DNA from: Alteromonadaceae bacterium
GTDB taxonomy: Bacteria; Pseudomonadota; Gammaproteobacteria; Pseudomonadales; Cellvibrionaceae
Direction: 5' to 3'
Length of the DNA: 41,712 nt
NCBI GenBank assembly: GCA_002746115.1
Contig: NVXL01000002.1
Span: forward strand, 81,717 to 123,428
Part shown: piece after piece, positions 8,044 through 17,286 of the stretch
How the letters are laid out: each line of letters opens with the position of its first letter
Numbering within the stretch: the stretch's first letter is position 1
Notes under the pieces: model-generated
What the model saw: only the letters and a program-made list of their open reading frames with translations
Told to the model about the DNA's origin: nothing
The model's database searches: none
Position numbers and translations under genes: made by a program

Positions 8044-10176
8044 ATGTTAGATAGTAAAATAAAATCGCAAATACAGACTGCATATAGCCAGTTCTTAAAG
8101 TCTAAATCGCTTAAGCCGCGTTACGGCCAAAAATTGATGATTGCCGAGGTGGCAAAATCTCTCGGTGGCATTACCTTGGACGGTGAAGGCAAGCGGGAAT
8201 CGGGACAGCATTTATGCGCAGTTGAAGCCGGGACTGGGACGGGTAAAACCGTGGCTTACTTGTTGGCGGTTTTACCGATCGCGAAAGCGCTTAAAAAACG
8301 GGTTGTGATCTCTACCGCGACGATTGCTCTACAAGAGCAGGTGGTAATGAAGGATCTCCCCGATATTATTCGTCACAGTGGGCTCGAATTTCAATTTCGC
8401 CTGGCTAAAGGGCGCAGTCGCTATTTGTGCATGACGAAACTCGATCGTATCTTGTCTGATGTTGAGGATCTTGCGCTTTTCTCCCTAAACGAAGATTTTA
8501 ACGGAAACATTACCGACGGCGATGACGGTATTTATCAGGTAATGATGGACAGCCTGTCGTCTGGTGATTGGGACGGCGATAAAGACGCTTGGCCAGAAGA
8601 GATTGCCCCTTTGACTTGGCAGCGAGTGACAACGGATCATCGTCAATGTACCGGTAGGAAATGTGGTTTTGTTAATCAGTGTGCCTTTTTTAAAGCGCGT
8701 GATGAATTAGATTCAGCCGATTGCGTGGTGGCCAATCACGACTTGGTCTTAGCCGACTTAGCCTTAGGCGGCGGCGCGATTTTACCGGCACCACAAAACA
8801 CGCTTTACATCTTTGACGAGGGGCATCATCTGCCCGGTAAGGCGCTTAATCACTTTGCTCAGAACACACGCTATAAAGGCTCAATTCGGTGGTTAGGGCA
8901 AAGTGAAGGCCACTGCACCGAGATTGCCAAATCCATGGCGGATGCGAATTATTTCTTACAGCTGTTTAAGCCGCTGGAGGCGATGCTAAAAAAGGTTCGC
9001 TCGCGCTTAGAGGAGAACCTTCACGTCATTGAGTATCTCGCAGCTGAGGTTGATAGAACCCAGCACACCCCTCGTTTGCGCTTTGAGCATGGCGTCGTCC
9101 CTGAGTCTTTGTCGTCGCTTGCGAGCATGTTGTACGACGGTTTTTTTGATTTGGAAAACATTCTCGAAAAGCTCAACAAAGAGCTGAGTATTTTATTAGA
9201 CGACGATTACCCCTGCGTTCCTAAAATTGATATTGAAATGACACACGGTGTTATTGGTAGCTGGTTGAGTCGTGCCCAAGCCAATGCTAGTTTGTGGCGG
9301 AGTTATTCGGATGCACCCAAGGAGCGTCAATCGTCAAAACTCCCGCCTATCGCACGCTGGGTGACTTTGCACGAATTTAACGAAGCCTATGATTTTGAGT
9401 TGGTATCTAGCCCCATACTAGCCGCAGCTACCCTGCGTGATAGTTTGTGGGATCAATGCTGCGGCGCTTTGGTGACCTCGGCAACACTCACCGCCCTAGG
9501 GACATTTGAGCGCTTTGATTACCGCGCAGGCACGGGTAAGGACTGTGTTTACCTGCAAGTACCGAGTCCGTTTGATTATGCCAATAATGCTGTGCTTTCG
9601 GTGCCGTCATTTGCGGTTGAAGCGAACAACGTGGTGGCGCATACCGAAAGTGTTGTAGAGGCCGTGCAAAAGATCATTGATGTGGATGCTGGCAGCTTGG
9701 TACTGTTTTCATCGCGTAAGCAGATGTTTGAAGTGCATGAGAGCTTACCAAGGGAGTTTGCCGATTTAATTTCGATGCAAGGCGTTGAAAGTAAGCAGGC
9801 TTTATTGAAAAAGCACCGTGAGCGTATTGATCAAAATCTCGGTAGTATAATTTTTGGTTTAGCGAGCTTTTCAGAGGGTGTCGATCTACCTGGGGCGTAT
9901 TGCACGCATGTGATTATCGCAAAGCTTCCGTTCTCTGTGCCAGATGATCCACAAGAAGCGGCGTTGGCAGAGTGGATCGAGTCTCAAGGCGGGAATTCCT
10001 TTATGCAGATATCGGTACCCGATGCGTCGATGAGGTTAATTCAGGCTGCTGGTCGTTTACTGCGTTCCGAGAGCGATACTGGAAAGGTGACGATTCTAGA
10101 TAAGCGTATTCTTACTAAGCGTTACGGTAGAGCTTTGATTGATGCCTTGCCTCCATTTAAGCGAGACTTGAGCTGA
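8044..10176 (+). CDS. dinG: ATP-dependent DNA helicase DinG
   Basis: DinG is a superfamily 2, XPD-like 5'-3' helicase that unwinds R-loops, D-loops and damaged DNA structures. The 710-aa product matches the E. coli length (716). It has Walker A GTGTGKT (63-69), the four cysteines of the 4Fe-4S domain (C129, C202, C207, C213), a DEGH box (258-261, a DEAH variant) and the C-terminal motif VI QAAGRLLRSESD. The N-terminal start fits the family. It follows the acyltransferase gene by 24 bp. I saw no clear LexA box in the short gap, so any SOS control would have to act at the upstream promoter. Confidence 0.95.
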   Translation: MLDSKIKSQIQTAYSQFLKSKSLKPRYGQKLMIAEVAKSLGGITLDGEGKRESGQHLCAVEAGTGTGKTVAYLLAVLPIAKALKKRVVISTATIALQEQVVMKDLPDIIRHSGLEFQFRLAKGRSRYLCMTKLDRILSDVEDLALFSLNEDFNGNITDGDDGIYQVMMDSLSSGDWDGDKDAWPEEIAPLTWQRVTTDHRQCTGRKCGFVNQCAFFKARDELDSADCVVANHDLVLADLALGGGAILPAPQNTLYIFDEGHHLPGKALNHFAQNTRYKGSIRWLGQSEGHCTEIAKSMADANYFLQLFKPLEAMLKKVRSRLEENLHVIEYLAAEVDRTQHTPRLRFEHGVVPESLSSLASMLYDGFFDLENILEKLNKELSILLDDDYPCVPKIDIEMTHGVIGSWLSRAQANASLWRSYSDAPKERQSSKLPPIARWVTLHEFNEAYDFELVSSPILAAATLRDSLWDQCCGALVTSATLTALGTFERFDYRAGTGKDCVYLQVPSPFDYANNAVLSVPSFAVEANNVVAHTESVVEAVQKIIDVDAGSLVLFSSRKQMFEVHESLPREFADLISMQGVESKQALLKKHRERIDQNLGSIIFGLASFSEGVDLPGAYCTHVIIAKLPFSVPDDPQEAALAEWIESQGGNSFMQISVPDASMRLIQAAGRLLRSESDTGKVTILDKRILTKRYGRALIDALPPFKRDLS

Positions 10177-10240
10177 GTCGGCTCTAGCAGAGCTTTGGTT
10201 TAAGAAGGGCTTAGGTTCAAGCAGAGCAGATCCAAGCAGA

Positions 10241-10273
10241 AAAAAACCCTAACAGCAGGAAGTATTGTTAGGG
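10241..10273 (-). terminator. Rho-independent terminator for the Cys-containing exported protein gene
   Basis: Read on the minus strand, CCCTAACA pairs with TGTTAGGG (8 bp, 11-nt loop) and runs into six T residues. It lies about 40 bp after the stop of the 10312-11289 gene. Confidence 0.85.
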
Positions 10274-10311
10274 CTGTATCATATCGTTCTTACTTAGTAC
10301 CAGAGGCTCGT

Positions 10312-11289
10312 TTATTTACGCCAGTAAGGCTGTGAGGCGCGAATAGCTTCTTCCTCTCTGACGATACCGCTAATAGCTGAACCGCCGTTGCCCATAAACT
10401 TCTGAGCCTCTACTAAACTCTCCCCTGCCGCACCTTTTCCTTCGCCAATTGCCCAATGATAACTGGCGCGATGTAGTCGTGAAGCAGACTGATAACGGTA
10501 GTATTCATTCTGTTTGGATTGATTCGTTTTCTCAGTAGAGTGAGAGAGAATAAGTGCAGACGCTTGGGAGGCATTTTTCCACGCTTGTGCCGCATGTTTA
10601 TGGCGCATACCGTTGCCATAAGCTAAACCGGCCTGTTCATATACCTTACCTGCTGTCGCCATCAACTGAATGCCTACGTCACGCATCCTGTTGCGTTGCT
10701 GCTCGTTATCTAGGGTGTCGTAAGTGTTGAGTAGATACTCACTATAGTTGTACAAATCAGTGGCTGCTCCTAAGGCATCTTGAGAGTAATCTCTCCAAGA
10801 TTGTTGAGAAAGTGCATTTTTATCCTCTGCTGCGAGCCCAGAAGAGAGTTTTTGTTGAAGGGTATAAAGTGTATCTGAGTTTTTATCGATGAGCTCTAGG
10901 GCACCGCGAGCAGCAATAAATCGACGCTTTTCGATATGCCTTTTGAAGTAATCAAAGTCGTTGATCATTGACCAATAAATTAATGCGGCTTTGTGGTTTA
11001 GCTCGGTGAATTGTGCCTGTGTAGCGGGGGCTACCTGAGTTATGTTTGTTGCCAAAGGTAAAGCGTTAGCCTGCGGTCCATGTAGTGAGCAATAGCCAAT
11101 GGAGGCATTGTTGTTTTTGACGCAATTGGCTACTAGCCGATTCTCCTGATTACGGCATGTTTCTTGCCATGATTGCGTGGGGAGTTTGCTGCAGTCGCAG
11201 CTGATAGTGGAGCACTGGTTTGCCGCTAAAGTGGGCATAGAAGCGAATAGGAAAGATATGGCAAGTAAGATTCTTGTTGGTGATTTCAT
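10312..11289 (-). CDS. Exported protein of unknown function
   Basis: I do not recognise this 325-aa protein. It begins with a clear Sec signal peptide (K2, hydrophobic residues about 7-19, cleavage near A22-A23 in TLAANQ). The first 50 mature residues hold six cysteines (CSTISCDCS, then single Cys further on), suggesting disulfides. The rest is predominantly helical and rich in Gln, Ala and Tyr, with no cysteine and no membrane helix, perhaps a periplasmic helical-repeat fold. ATG 11289 has GAGG 8 nt upstream. The gene is monocistronic and ends in a strong terminator. There is no lipobox, so it should be soluble in the periplasm or secreted. No function can be assigned. Confidence 0.8.
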   Translation of the reverse strand: MKSPTRILLAISFLFASMPTLAANQCSTISCDCSKLPTQSWQETCRNQENRLVANCVKNNNASIGYCSLHGPQANALPLATNITQVAPATQAQFTELNHKAALIYWSMINDFDYFKRHIEKRRFIAARGALELIDKNSDTLYTLQQKLSSGLAAEDKNALSQQSWRDYSQDALGAATDLYNYSEYLLNTYDTLDNEQQRNRMRDVGIQLMATAGKVYEQAGLAYGNGMRHKHAAQAWKNASQASALILSHSTEKTNQSKQNEYYRYQSASRLHRASYHWAIGEGKGAAGESLVEAQKFMGNGGSAISGIVREEEAIRASQPYWRK

Positions 11290-11788
11290 TAAAAAAACCT
11301 CGAATGTGCGATTAAATTTTCATGTGGTTTTTTTGGGTTTTGCTAGTTGGGTGTCGATTGGGCGCAATAAATAACAAAACACTATATGTAAATATAGCCG
11401 ATAGAGGGTGTAGGCGCCACATTTTAAGATTAATATTTAATCGTTCCGGGTGTTTTGCGAACGATTTTCAATATTGTAAACTGTCTGGTTTTCGTGTTTT
11501 GGGCGTCATTAAAGATATTTAATTTGTCGAAATGACCACTAGTCGCTATGGGCTATACCGGCGATGTTTACATGGCATGACAGCAAATATGTAGCATCAA
11601 AATTGCTATTGTGGCGTCTATAATTGTTTTTCAGAAATAAAACTGTGCGATCTCTCTCAACTTAGATTAAAATCGATGACTTTATTAAGGTTTCAATGTA
11701 AGGTACGCGCCCTATTAGGCCTGTACATTTTGGGTCTTTACAATTATCTATAAATGCTGACTTCCAGTAGTAATACTGAGTTATTGAT

Positions 11789-11818
11789 TTGTCAGTGCAT
11801 AATATGGGTAACTATAAA
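11789..11818 (+). promoter_or_regulatory. Predicted csrA promoter
   Basis: The -35 TTGTCA (11789-11794) and -10 TATAAA (11813-11818) are 18 bp apart, each one or two bases from the sigma-70 consensus. Transcription would start near 11825, giving a ~158-nt leader. Confidence 0.55.
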
Positions 11819-11824
11819 AGAGAG

Positions 11825-11982
11825 CTTTAAACTTTGTGGTAGAGGGAGTGTCGAAGCTTTACGAGGACGTCGTGAGTAAAGCGGAGATAGTTATTACGGA
11901 AGTGTTTGTCCTGCCTGGGTTTATCTTTTGTTAGCTTACATTGCCTTTTATTTGTTACTTGGAATGTTAGGAAAGTATAACT
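11825..11982 (+). promoter_or_regulatory. GGA-rich csrA leader, candidate autoregulatory region
   Basis: The predicted leader carries six GGA triplets, at 11845, 11865, 11883, 11898, 11961 and 11970. The last is part of the ribosome binding site (TTAGGAAAG), about 11 nt before the ATG. GGA is the core of CsrA-binding sites, and E. coli csrA is known to repress its own translation through several leader sites. The same circuit is inferred here. Confidence 0.5.
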
Positions 11983-12456
11983 ATGTTGATTTTGACCCGT
12001 AGAATTGGTGAAACATTAATGATTGGGGACGATGTTTCCGTCACCGTTTTGGGGATTAGTGGAAACCAAGTACGTATTGGTATCGATGCTCCTAAATCAG
12101 TTAGTGTGCATCGTGAAGAAATTTATCGCCGTATACAGAGTGAAAAGGCTGCGGGTGAGGGTGATGGCACTATACGCCCAGGTGTTGCAGCCAACCCAAG
12201 CCCCCCGACTCAACGCGAGCGCCCTGAGCCTGGAAACCAAGCGGAGGTAGTCGCCTCGACTCGTCCAGGCGGACAAGCTACGCAATGGTCTTACCCACCG
12301 TCAAGCCATGGTGGTCAAAGCCTCCACACGACTCATGCATCTCATGGCGGTGATCAGGGTGTGAGTAGTTACGGCGCAGGTAACGAGCAGAAGCCAGCTA
12401 AAAGCGCTCCTGTTATCTCCTACCGAAAGAAGAAGTATACTGAGCCTGCGGCTTAG
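11983..12456 (+). CDS. csrA: CsrA-family translational regulator with long C-terminal tail
   Basis: CsrA/RsmA dimers bind GGA motifs in mRNA leaders and control translation and stability of carbon-storage, motility and biofilm transcripts. Residues 1-56 form a complete CsrA core: it starts [10 protein letters not shown], and L4, R6, V42 and R44 (VHREEI) of the RNA-binding face are present. Ordinary CsrA ends at about 60-65 residues; this protein continues to 157. The extra ~100 residues are low-complexity (Gly, Ser, Pro, Gln, His), with SHGG twice and a basic end containing YRKKKY, so probably disordered. The frame is continuous, so this is not a frameshift artefact unless the stop was lost. 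It is not beside alaS, where csrA often sits, so it may be a second copy. Confidence 0.9.
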   Translation: MLILTRRIGETLMIGDDVSVTVLGISGNQVRIGIDAPKSVSVHREEIYRRIQSEKAAGEGDGTIRPGVAANPSPPTQRERPEPGNQAEVVASTRPGGQATQWSYPPSSHGGQSLHTTHASHGGDQGVSSYGAGNEQKPAKSAPVISYRKKKYTEPAA

Positions 12457-12541
12457 AGCTGTTATTAAACGTGTTCAAGAATAGCTCGCTAGTGTTTGCC
12501 GGAATGTACTGACCCGGCTCTTACTATTTTGCGAGCATTGG

Positions 12542-14281
12542 TTACATTCGACTCATTACTTCAATCCCAAGCAAGCCCAAGCCAGTCTTTAGGGTAAGCG
12601 CGACTGCTTTACTTAATTGTAAGCGGCTGTCTCTAAGCTCAGTACTTACCTCGCTTTTCAATATTGGGCAGGCTTCATAGAACGTCATGTACATACTCGC
12701 GAGGTCGTATAGATACGTGCATAGCATGTGTGGATATGCCTCAGCTGCTACCATCTCTATCGCTTCTGAAAATTGCAGTGCTTTGAGTGCGAGCGCTTTT
12801 TCTTGAGGTGCCTGTAACAGGATGTTGGCTTGTAAGTCGCCCATGTTGCACTCGGCTTTACGAAAAATACTCGCAATCCGGGCGTAGGCGTATTGCATGT
12901 AGGGGCCTGTGTTCCCTTCAAAGCTCAGCATGCTCTCCCAGTCAAAGACATAATCATTTGTTCTAGTGATGGATAGGTCAGCGTATTTAACCGCACCAAT
13001 CCCCACCTTTTGCGCAATTTCTGCAGCTTCGCTATCGCTTAGCGCATCGTTTTTTTGCTTAACGATGATCGCTGCTTGTGCAACAGCTTCGTCTAGCAGG
13101 TCTGCGAGTTTTATCGTTCCACCCGTTCGGGTCTTAAATGGTTTGCCGTCTTTGCCTAGCATTTTGCCAAAAGCGTGATGCTCAAGACGCGTGGCTTCCG
13201 GGATAAAACCGGCTTTTTTCGCTAGAATAAAAACTTGCTTCATATGGAGTGACTGGCGGTCATCAATAAAATACATGACGCGCTCGGCATTCAGTTGTGA
13301 GTGGCGATAACGCAGCGCTGCTAAATCTGTGGTCACATAAAGGTAGCCACCGTCTTTTTTCTGCACGATGACAGGGCTTGGATTGCCTTTTTTGTCTGCG
13401 AGTTCTTGTAGGAACGCCACTTGCGCGCCTTGGTCTTCGGCGATAAGTTTTTGTTGTTTTAGCTCCTCGACTAGGGGCGCTAGATCATCGTTGTAAGCGC
13501 TTTCGCCTCTGACGTTATTTCTGTTGAGCGTGACGTTAAGTTTTTGATAAATATCGAGGTTATGGGTTAAAGATACATCTTTGAAGTTTTTCCATAACGC
13601 CAGTACCTGTTCATCACCCGATTGCAGTTTGACAACGTATTGTCGTGCACGGGCGGCAAAGTCTTCGTCATCATCAAAACGTTTTTTCGATTGCTGGTAA
13701 AAGCCTTCAAGATCCTTCAGTGCGAGCTCTGCTTGCTCGCCTTTGCCCATTTTGTCTTCAAGTTCAGCGATGAGCATGCCAAATTGGGTTCCCCAGTCGC
13801 CTACGTGGTTTTGGCGGATCACCTTGTCACCTAAAAACTCCAGTACTCTAACAATAGCGTCGCCAATAATGGTTGAGCGTAAATGCCCAACGTGCATCTC
13901 TTTGGCAAGGTTTGGAGACGAATAGTCGGCCACAACGGTCTCCGTTGTGGTTTTTTGCTCAACGCCGAGGCGGACATCATTGCTGACTTCGGTTAATTGC
14001 TTTGCTAGCCAAGTTTGATTTAAATGGATATTGATAAAGCCCGGTCCTGCAATTTCAATTTTTTCTGCAATTGCATCTAATGACAGCTTCTCGACAATCT
14101 TTTCAGCCACTTTTCGTGGTGGCATTTTTACCGCTTTAGCGGCTGCCATTGCGCCATTTGCTTGGTAATCACCAAATGCGGCATTTTTGCTAACAGCAAC
14201 ATGAGCGTTTAAATCTGCGGGAAGCTCCGCAAGTGTCATGGCTTGGCGTACTTGTGTATCCAAGAAGTTACGAATATTCAT
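12542..14281 (-). CDS. argS: Arginyl-tRNA synthetase
   Basis: ArgRS, a class I enzyme, charges tRNA-Arg and needs the tRNA for arginine activation. The 579-aa product has the usual length for the bacterial enzyme (577 in E. coli). It shows an N-terminal tRNA D-loop-binding domain (1-100), the HIGH signature as HVGH (130-133) after [10 protein letters not shown], the segment [12 protein letters not shown] that stands in for KMSKS, and a C-terminal DALR anticodon-binding domain (about 455-579) ending GIEVMSRM. It is convergent with csrA and divergent from the isomerase gene. Confidence 0.98.
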   Translation of the reverse strand: MNIRNFLDTQVRQAMTLAELPADLNAHVAVSKNAAFGDYQANGAMAAAKAVKMPPRKVAEKIVEKLSLDAIAEKIEIAGPGFINIHLNQTWLAKQLTEVSNDVRLGVEQKTTTETVVADYSSPNLAKEMHVGHLRSTIIGDAIVRVLEFLGDKVIRQNHVGDWGTQFGMLIAELEDKMGKGEQAELALKDLEGFYQQSKKRFDDDEDFAARARQYVVKLQSGDEQVLALWKNFKDVSLTHNLDIYQKLNVTLNRNNVRGESAYNDDLAPLVEELKQQKLIAEDQGAQVAFLQELADKKGNPSPVIVQKKDGGYLYVTTDLAALRYRHSQLNAERVMYFIDDRQSLHMKQVFILAKKAGFIPEATRLEHHAFGKMLGKDGKPFKTRTGGTIKLADLLDEAVAQAAIIVKQKNDALSDSEAAEIAQKVGIGAVKYADLSITRTNDYVFDWESMLSFEGNTGPYMQYAYARIASIFRKAECNMGDLQANILLQAPQEKALALKALQFSEAIEMVAAEAYPHMLCTYLYDLASMYMTFYEACPILKSEVSTELRDSRLQLSKAVALTLKTGLGLLGIEVMSRM

Positions 14282-14512
14282 AGGTAATGGTGCCTTGTTT
14301 GCTGCCTTTTGCTGTCTTTTGTTGCAGTAATGCGACTAATCTAATGATGAGCGAGAATTGTAACGGTAAAGTGGTGTGCGGTTAATGTGTTTTTGACATG
14401 TTTAGGTAAATACTCGTTGAGTCGCAGGGTTATCGTGCGTTGTAGTGCAGCTTTGTGATTATCTTATGCCCTCTAATTGGGGGGCAGCAACAATGGAAGA
14501 AGGTGTGCATTT

Positions 14513-15268
14513 ATGAGTGAGTACATTGTGGTTAAGCGTGATGGCGCTATTTTAGAGCTTGTCATAGCGCGGACGAAAAAGAAGAATGCATTAAATGTGG
14601 CGATGTACCGCGCGTTGTCTGATGCGATTGATGAGGCGGTCGGTGACGTTAAAATCCGTACAATCTTATTGCGAGGCAGTGACGGCTGTTTTTGCGCAGG
14701 AAATGATTTAGCTGATTTTGCTAGTGGTAATGGGTTACCAGAAATTAAGCGTTTTATGCAGACGCTGCTGACCTGCCCAAAACCCGTTGTGGTTGCTGTT
14801 GAAGGGGCGGCCATCGGTATTGGTGCGACGTTGTTACTTCATGCTGACTTAGTTTACGCTTCAGGCTCCGCCACCTTCCACTTACCTTTTGTGGGTTTAG
14901 GTTTGTGCCCTGAGTATGCCTCGTCTTATTTGTTGCCGCGTATGGCTGGGCACCTCAAGGCATCGGAGCTACTGCTATTGGGTGAGCCTTTTGGCGCTGA
15001 GCTTGCTAAAACGATCGGTATGGTGAATGAGATTGTTGATAACCCTGTAGACCTTGCCAAAGCGCAATGTGCGAAGTTGGCGAAGTTACCGCCTAAAGCT
15101 GTTCGTAATACTAAAGCTTTATTAAAAGTGACCACGCAGGCAGGCATTGAACAGGCAGTAAACGCGGAAATAGATTTATTTATTGCCGGGCTGCAAGGGC
15201 CAGAATTTGCTGAAGCGGCGACGGCTTTTTTTGAGAAACGCCCCACAGACTTCTCATCCTTTGAGTAG
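14513..15268 (+). CDS. Enoyl-CoA isomerase-like protein (crotonase fold)
   Basis: This 251-aa crotonase-family protein probably isomerises 3-enoyl-CoA to 2-trans-enoyl-CoA. The oxyanion-hole segments CAGNDLADF and GAAIGIG are present. The two hydratase glutamates of crotonase (E144, E164) align by eye with T106 and F126, so it should not be a hydratase. Instead E134 in LCPEYASSYLLPR falls where Delta3-Delta2-enoyl-CoA isomerases of the PECI/Eci2 type have their catalytic Glu (PEGCSSY). I chose ATG 14513 because GAAGG lies upstream; a longer frame from TTG 14477 adds 12 unlikely residues. The SDR gene follows after 66 bp, probably in one operon. Many databases would label it simply enoyl-CoA hydratase/isomerase. 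Confidence 0.82.
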   Translation: MSEYIVVKRDGAILELVIARTKKKNALNVAMYRALSDAIDEAVGDVKIRTILLRGSDGCFCAGNDLADFASGNGLPEIKRFMQTLLTCPKPVVVAVEGAAIGIGATLLLHADLVYASGSATFHLPFVGLGLCPEYASSYLLPRMAGHLKASELLLLGEPFGAELAKTIGMVNEIVDNPVDLAKAQCAKLAKLPPKAVRNTKALLKVTTQAGIEQAVNAEIDLFIAGLQGPEFAEAATAFFEKRPTDFSSFE

Positions 15269-15334
15269 GTTTTTTCTCTAGTAATCACTAACGAGTAATC
15301 ACTAAATATCACTAAAATTTAAAAGGCATATTAC

Positions 15335-16147
15335 ATGGCTATTGAGATTGATTTTTCCGGTAAAACGGTCGTTGTTATTGGTGGTACTAGCGGTATTAAC
15401 CGGGGTATTGCGGAGTGTTTTGCTAAGCATGGTGCTAAAGTTGCCGTGGCTAGTCGCAGCCAGGAAAAGGTGGATGATACGGTTCAAGCTTTAAAGGCTT
15501 TTGGTGGTGAGGCGATGGGCTTTAGCGCTGATGTGAGAGACGTTGATGCGCTAAAACTGGGCTTAGCGACGGTATTTGAAGCATTTGGAAGCTTCGATGT
15601 TTTAGTTTCAGGTGCCGCTGGGAACTTCCCTGCTTTAGCAAAAGATATGTCGGCCAATGCGTTTAAGTCTGTTGTGGATATTGATCTTCTAGGTACTTTT
15701 CATGTGGCTCACGCAGCATACCCTCATTTAACTCGACCTGGGGCGAGTGTGGTTAATATTTCGGCGCCACAGGCTTTTTTGCCCATGGTGGCGCAAGCGC
15801 ATGTGTGTGCAGCGAAGGCGGGCGTTGATATGGTGACACGTTGTTTGGCAATGGAGTGGGGGCCGGAGGGCATTCGGGTAAACAGTATTGTGCCGGGGCC
15901 CATTGATGGCACTGAGGGCATGAAGCGTTTAGCGCCAACACCGAAAATCATGGAAGCGACAAGGCAATCGGTACCACTAAAACGCTTGGGGGGTACGCAA
16001 GATGTTGGCAGTGTATGTATGTTCCTATCCTCGCCGCTGGCAAGTTATGTGAGTGGTGTTGTTTTGCCGGTAGATGGGGGTTTTTCCTTGGCGGGTGCGT
16101 CGGGTTTAAGCTCGCTAATGGAAACGATGTTGATGCCTAGTGGTTAA
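15335..16147 (+). CDS. SDR oxidoreductase, 2,4-dienoyl-CoA reductase-like
   Basis: This 270-aa short-chain dehydrogenase has the NADP-binding GGTSGINRG (about 16-24), an R41 typical of NADPH preference, NISAP, and a C-terminal VDGG. The canonical YxxxK has no tyrosine: K161 is present but the residue four before it is V157 (AHVCAAK). This pattern, with AMEWGPEGIRVNSIVPGPIDGT (here split) and LASYVSG, matches peroxisomal 2,4-dienoyl-CoA reductase (DECR2). DECR2 uses NADPH to turn 2,4-dienoyl-CoA into 3-trans-enoyl-CoA, the substrate of a Delta3-Delta2 isomerase, and the gene upstream looks like exactly that. The role in unsaturated fatty-acid oxidation is inferred from this pairing. Confidence 0.82.
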   Translation: MAIEIDFSGKTVVVIGGTSGINRGIAECFAKHGAKVAVASRSQEKVDDTVQALKAFGGEAMGFSADVRDVDALKLGLATVFEAFGSFDVLVSGAAGNFPALAKDMSANAFKSVVDIDLLGTFHVAHAAYPHLTRPGASVVNISAPQAFLPMVAQAHVCAAKAGVDMVTRCLAMEWGPEGIRVNSIVPGPIDGTEGMKRLAPTPKIMEATRQSVPLKRLGGTQDVGSVCMFLSSPLASYVSGVVLPVDGGFSLAGASGLSSLMETMLMPSG

Positions 16148-16305
16148 CTATTTGCCTAACTTGCAGCCTGTTTTTACCTATTGTCTTTTAGCGGGCTTAA
16201 GGGTTAGTCGCTTTTTGTTTTGGTATTTTGTAGTATGGCTTCCCAGTTATGGCTTTCTAGTTATGGTATGTCGGCGAAGGCGCGGGTTTATAAATAAGGG
16301 TTAGC

Positions 16306-17172
16306 ATGTCCAGTGATGTAGAAGATTTAATATTAACTTTTAGTTGTGATGATAAGCCCGGCATTGTGGCTGCTGTGGCTGGATTATTCTCGCTTCAGGG
16401 GTTCAATATTCGTGAGTCTTCACAGTTTGAAGATGTGCACGCGCATCGTTTTTTTATGCGCACCCTGTTGGAATCTGTCGAGGGGCCTAAGCGTATTTCG
16501 GATGTAAAATCGGCATTTCAATCCGTTGCTGACCGCTACAATATGACGTGGAATTTGTGTGATAACCGTATCAAGCCGCGTGTCTTGATTGCTGTTTCTC
16601 AATGGGGTCACTGCTTAAACAATCTCTTAAATGCGTGGAAAGGTAATTCGTTACCTGTTGAAATTGTTGGGGTGGTGTCCAATCATGAAGAAATGCGTGC
16701 TTTAACGGAATGGTATGGTCTGCCTTATCATTATTTACCTGTCACGAAAGACACTAAAGCTGAGCAGGAAGCACAAATTCTTGAGGTGATGGCGGATACG
16801 CAATCAGAATTACTGGTACTTGCTCGCTATATGCAAATTTTGTCAGATAATATGTGTCGTGAGTTATCGGGTCGGGCGATTAATATCCATCATTCTTTTT
16901 TGCCTGGATTCAAAGGCGCACGACCTTATCATCAGGCCTACGCTCGTGGGGTTAAATTGATTGGTGCGACGGCGCACTTCGTGACTGCTGAATTGGACGA
17001 AGGTCCAATTATCGAGCAATCCGTTGAGCGTGTGACTCACGCGAACTCACCAGCAGAATTGGTGCAGATCGGCCGTGATATTGAGGCTGTTACCTTACAG
17101 CGGGCTTTGAGGCGCTATGGTGAGCATCGTATTTTACTTAATGATAAAAAGACTGTCGTTTTTAATCGTTAA
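16306..17172 (+). CDS. purU: Formyltetrahydrofolate deformylase
   Basis: PurU hydrolyses 10-formyl-THF to THF and formate, balancing one-carbon units and supplying formate to PurT. The 288-aa product has an N-terminal ACT domain (about 7-85; FSCDDKPGIVAAV) and a formyltransferase-type catalytic domain with the triad N193, H195 (INIHHSFLPGFKGARPYHQA) and D231 (ELDEGP). The E. coli protein is 280 aa. The start at ATG 16306 follows AAGGGTTAGC. There is 158 bp to the upstream SDR gene, so it probably has its own promoter. Confidence 0.96.
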   Translation: MSSDVEDLILTFSCDDKPGIVAAVAGLFSLQGFNIRESSQFEDVHAHRFFMRTLLESVEGPKRISDVKSAFQSVADRYNMTWNLCDNRIKPRVLIAVSQWGHCLNNLLNAWKGNSLPVEIVGVVSNHEEMRALTEWYGLPYHYLPVTKDTKAEQEAQILEVMADTQSELLVLARYMQILSDNMCRELSGRAINIHHSFLPGFKGARPYHQAYARGVKLIGATAHFVTAELDEGPIIEQSVERVTHANSPAELVQIGRDIEAVTLQRALRRYGEHRILLNDKKTVVFNR

Positions 17173-17286
17173 TACTTTTAAATGCTATCAAATCGCTTTT
17201 TGTTATCCGTAATGTATAGTTCGTCGTGTGTCTTGAGATAAACTATGTTCAAATAACGATCGACACGTAGACCGCATAAGCTGAAC

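Larger units (their letters stand above)
11290..11982. other. 693-bp non-coding region upstream of csrA
   Basis: This is the longest gene-free stretch in the window. It is AT-rich, with only short unconvincing ORFs. Its right part holds a promoter (11789-11818) and a GGA-rich leader, both described separately. Between about 11290 and 11780 I see no tRNA-like structure, strong terminator or repeat; a small RNA gene is possible but not supported. Confidence 0.6.

Noticed and set aside
11177-11522. Two short plus-strand frames opposite and downstream of the exported-protein gene start
   Set aside because: No ribosome-binding site or domain; one is antisense to the signal peptide region.
14282-14512. 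Possible start at TTG 14477 for the isomerase gene
   Set aside because: ATG 14513 has a better ribosome-binding site and gives a normal crotonase N-terminus.
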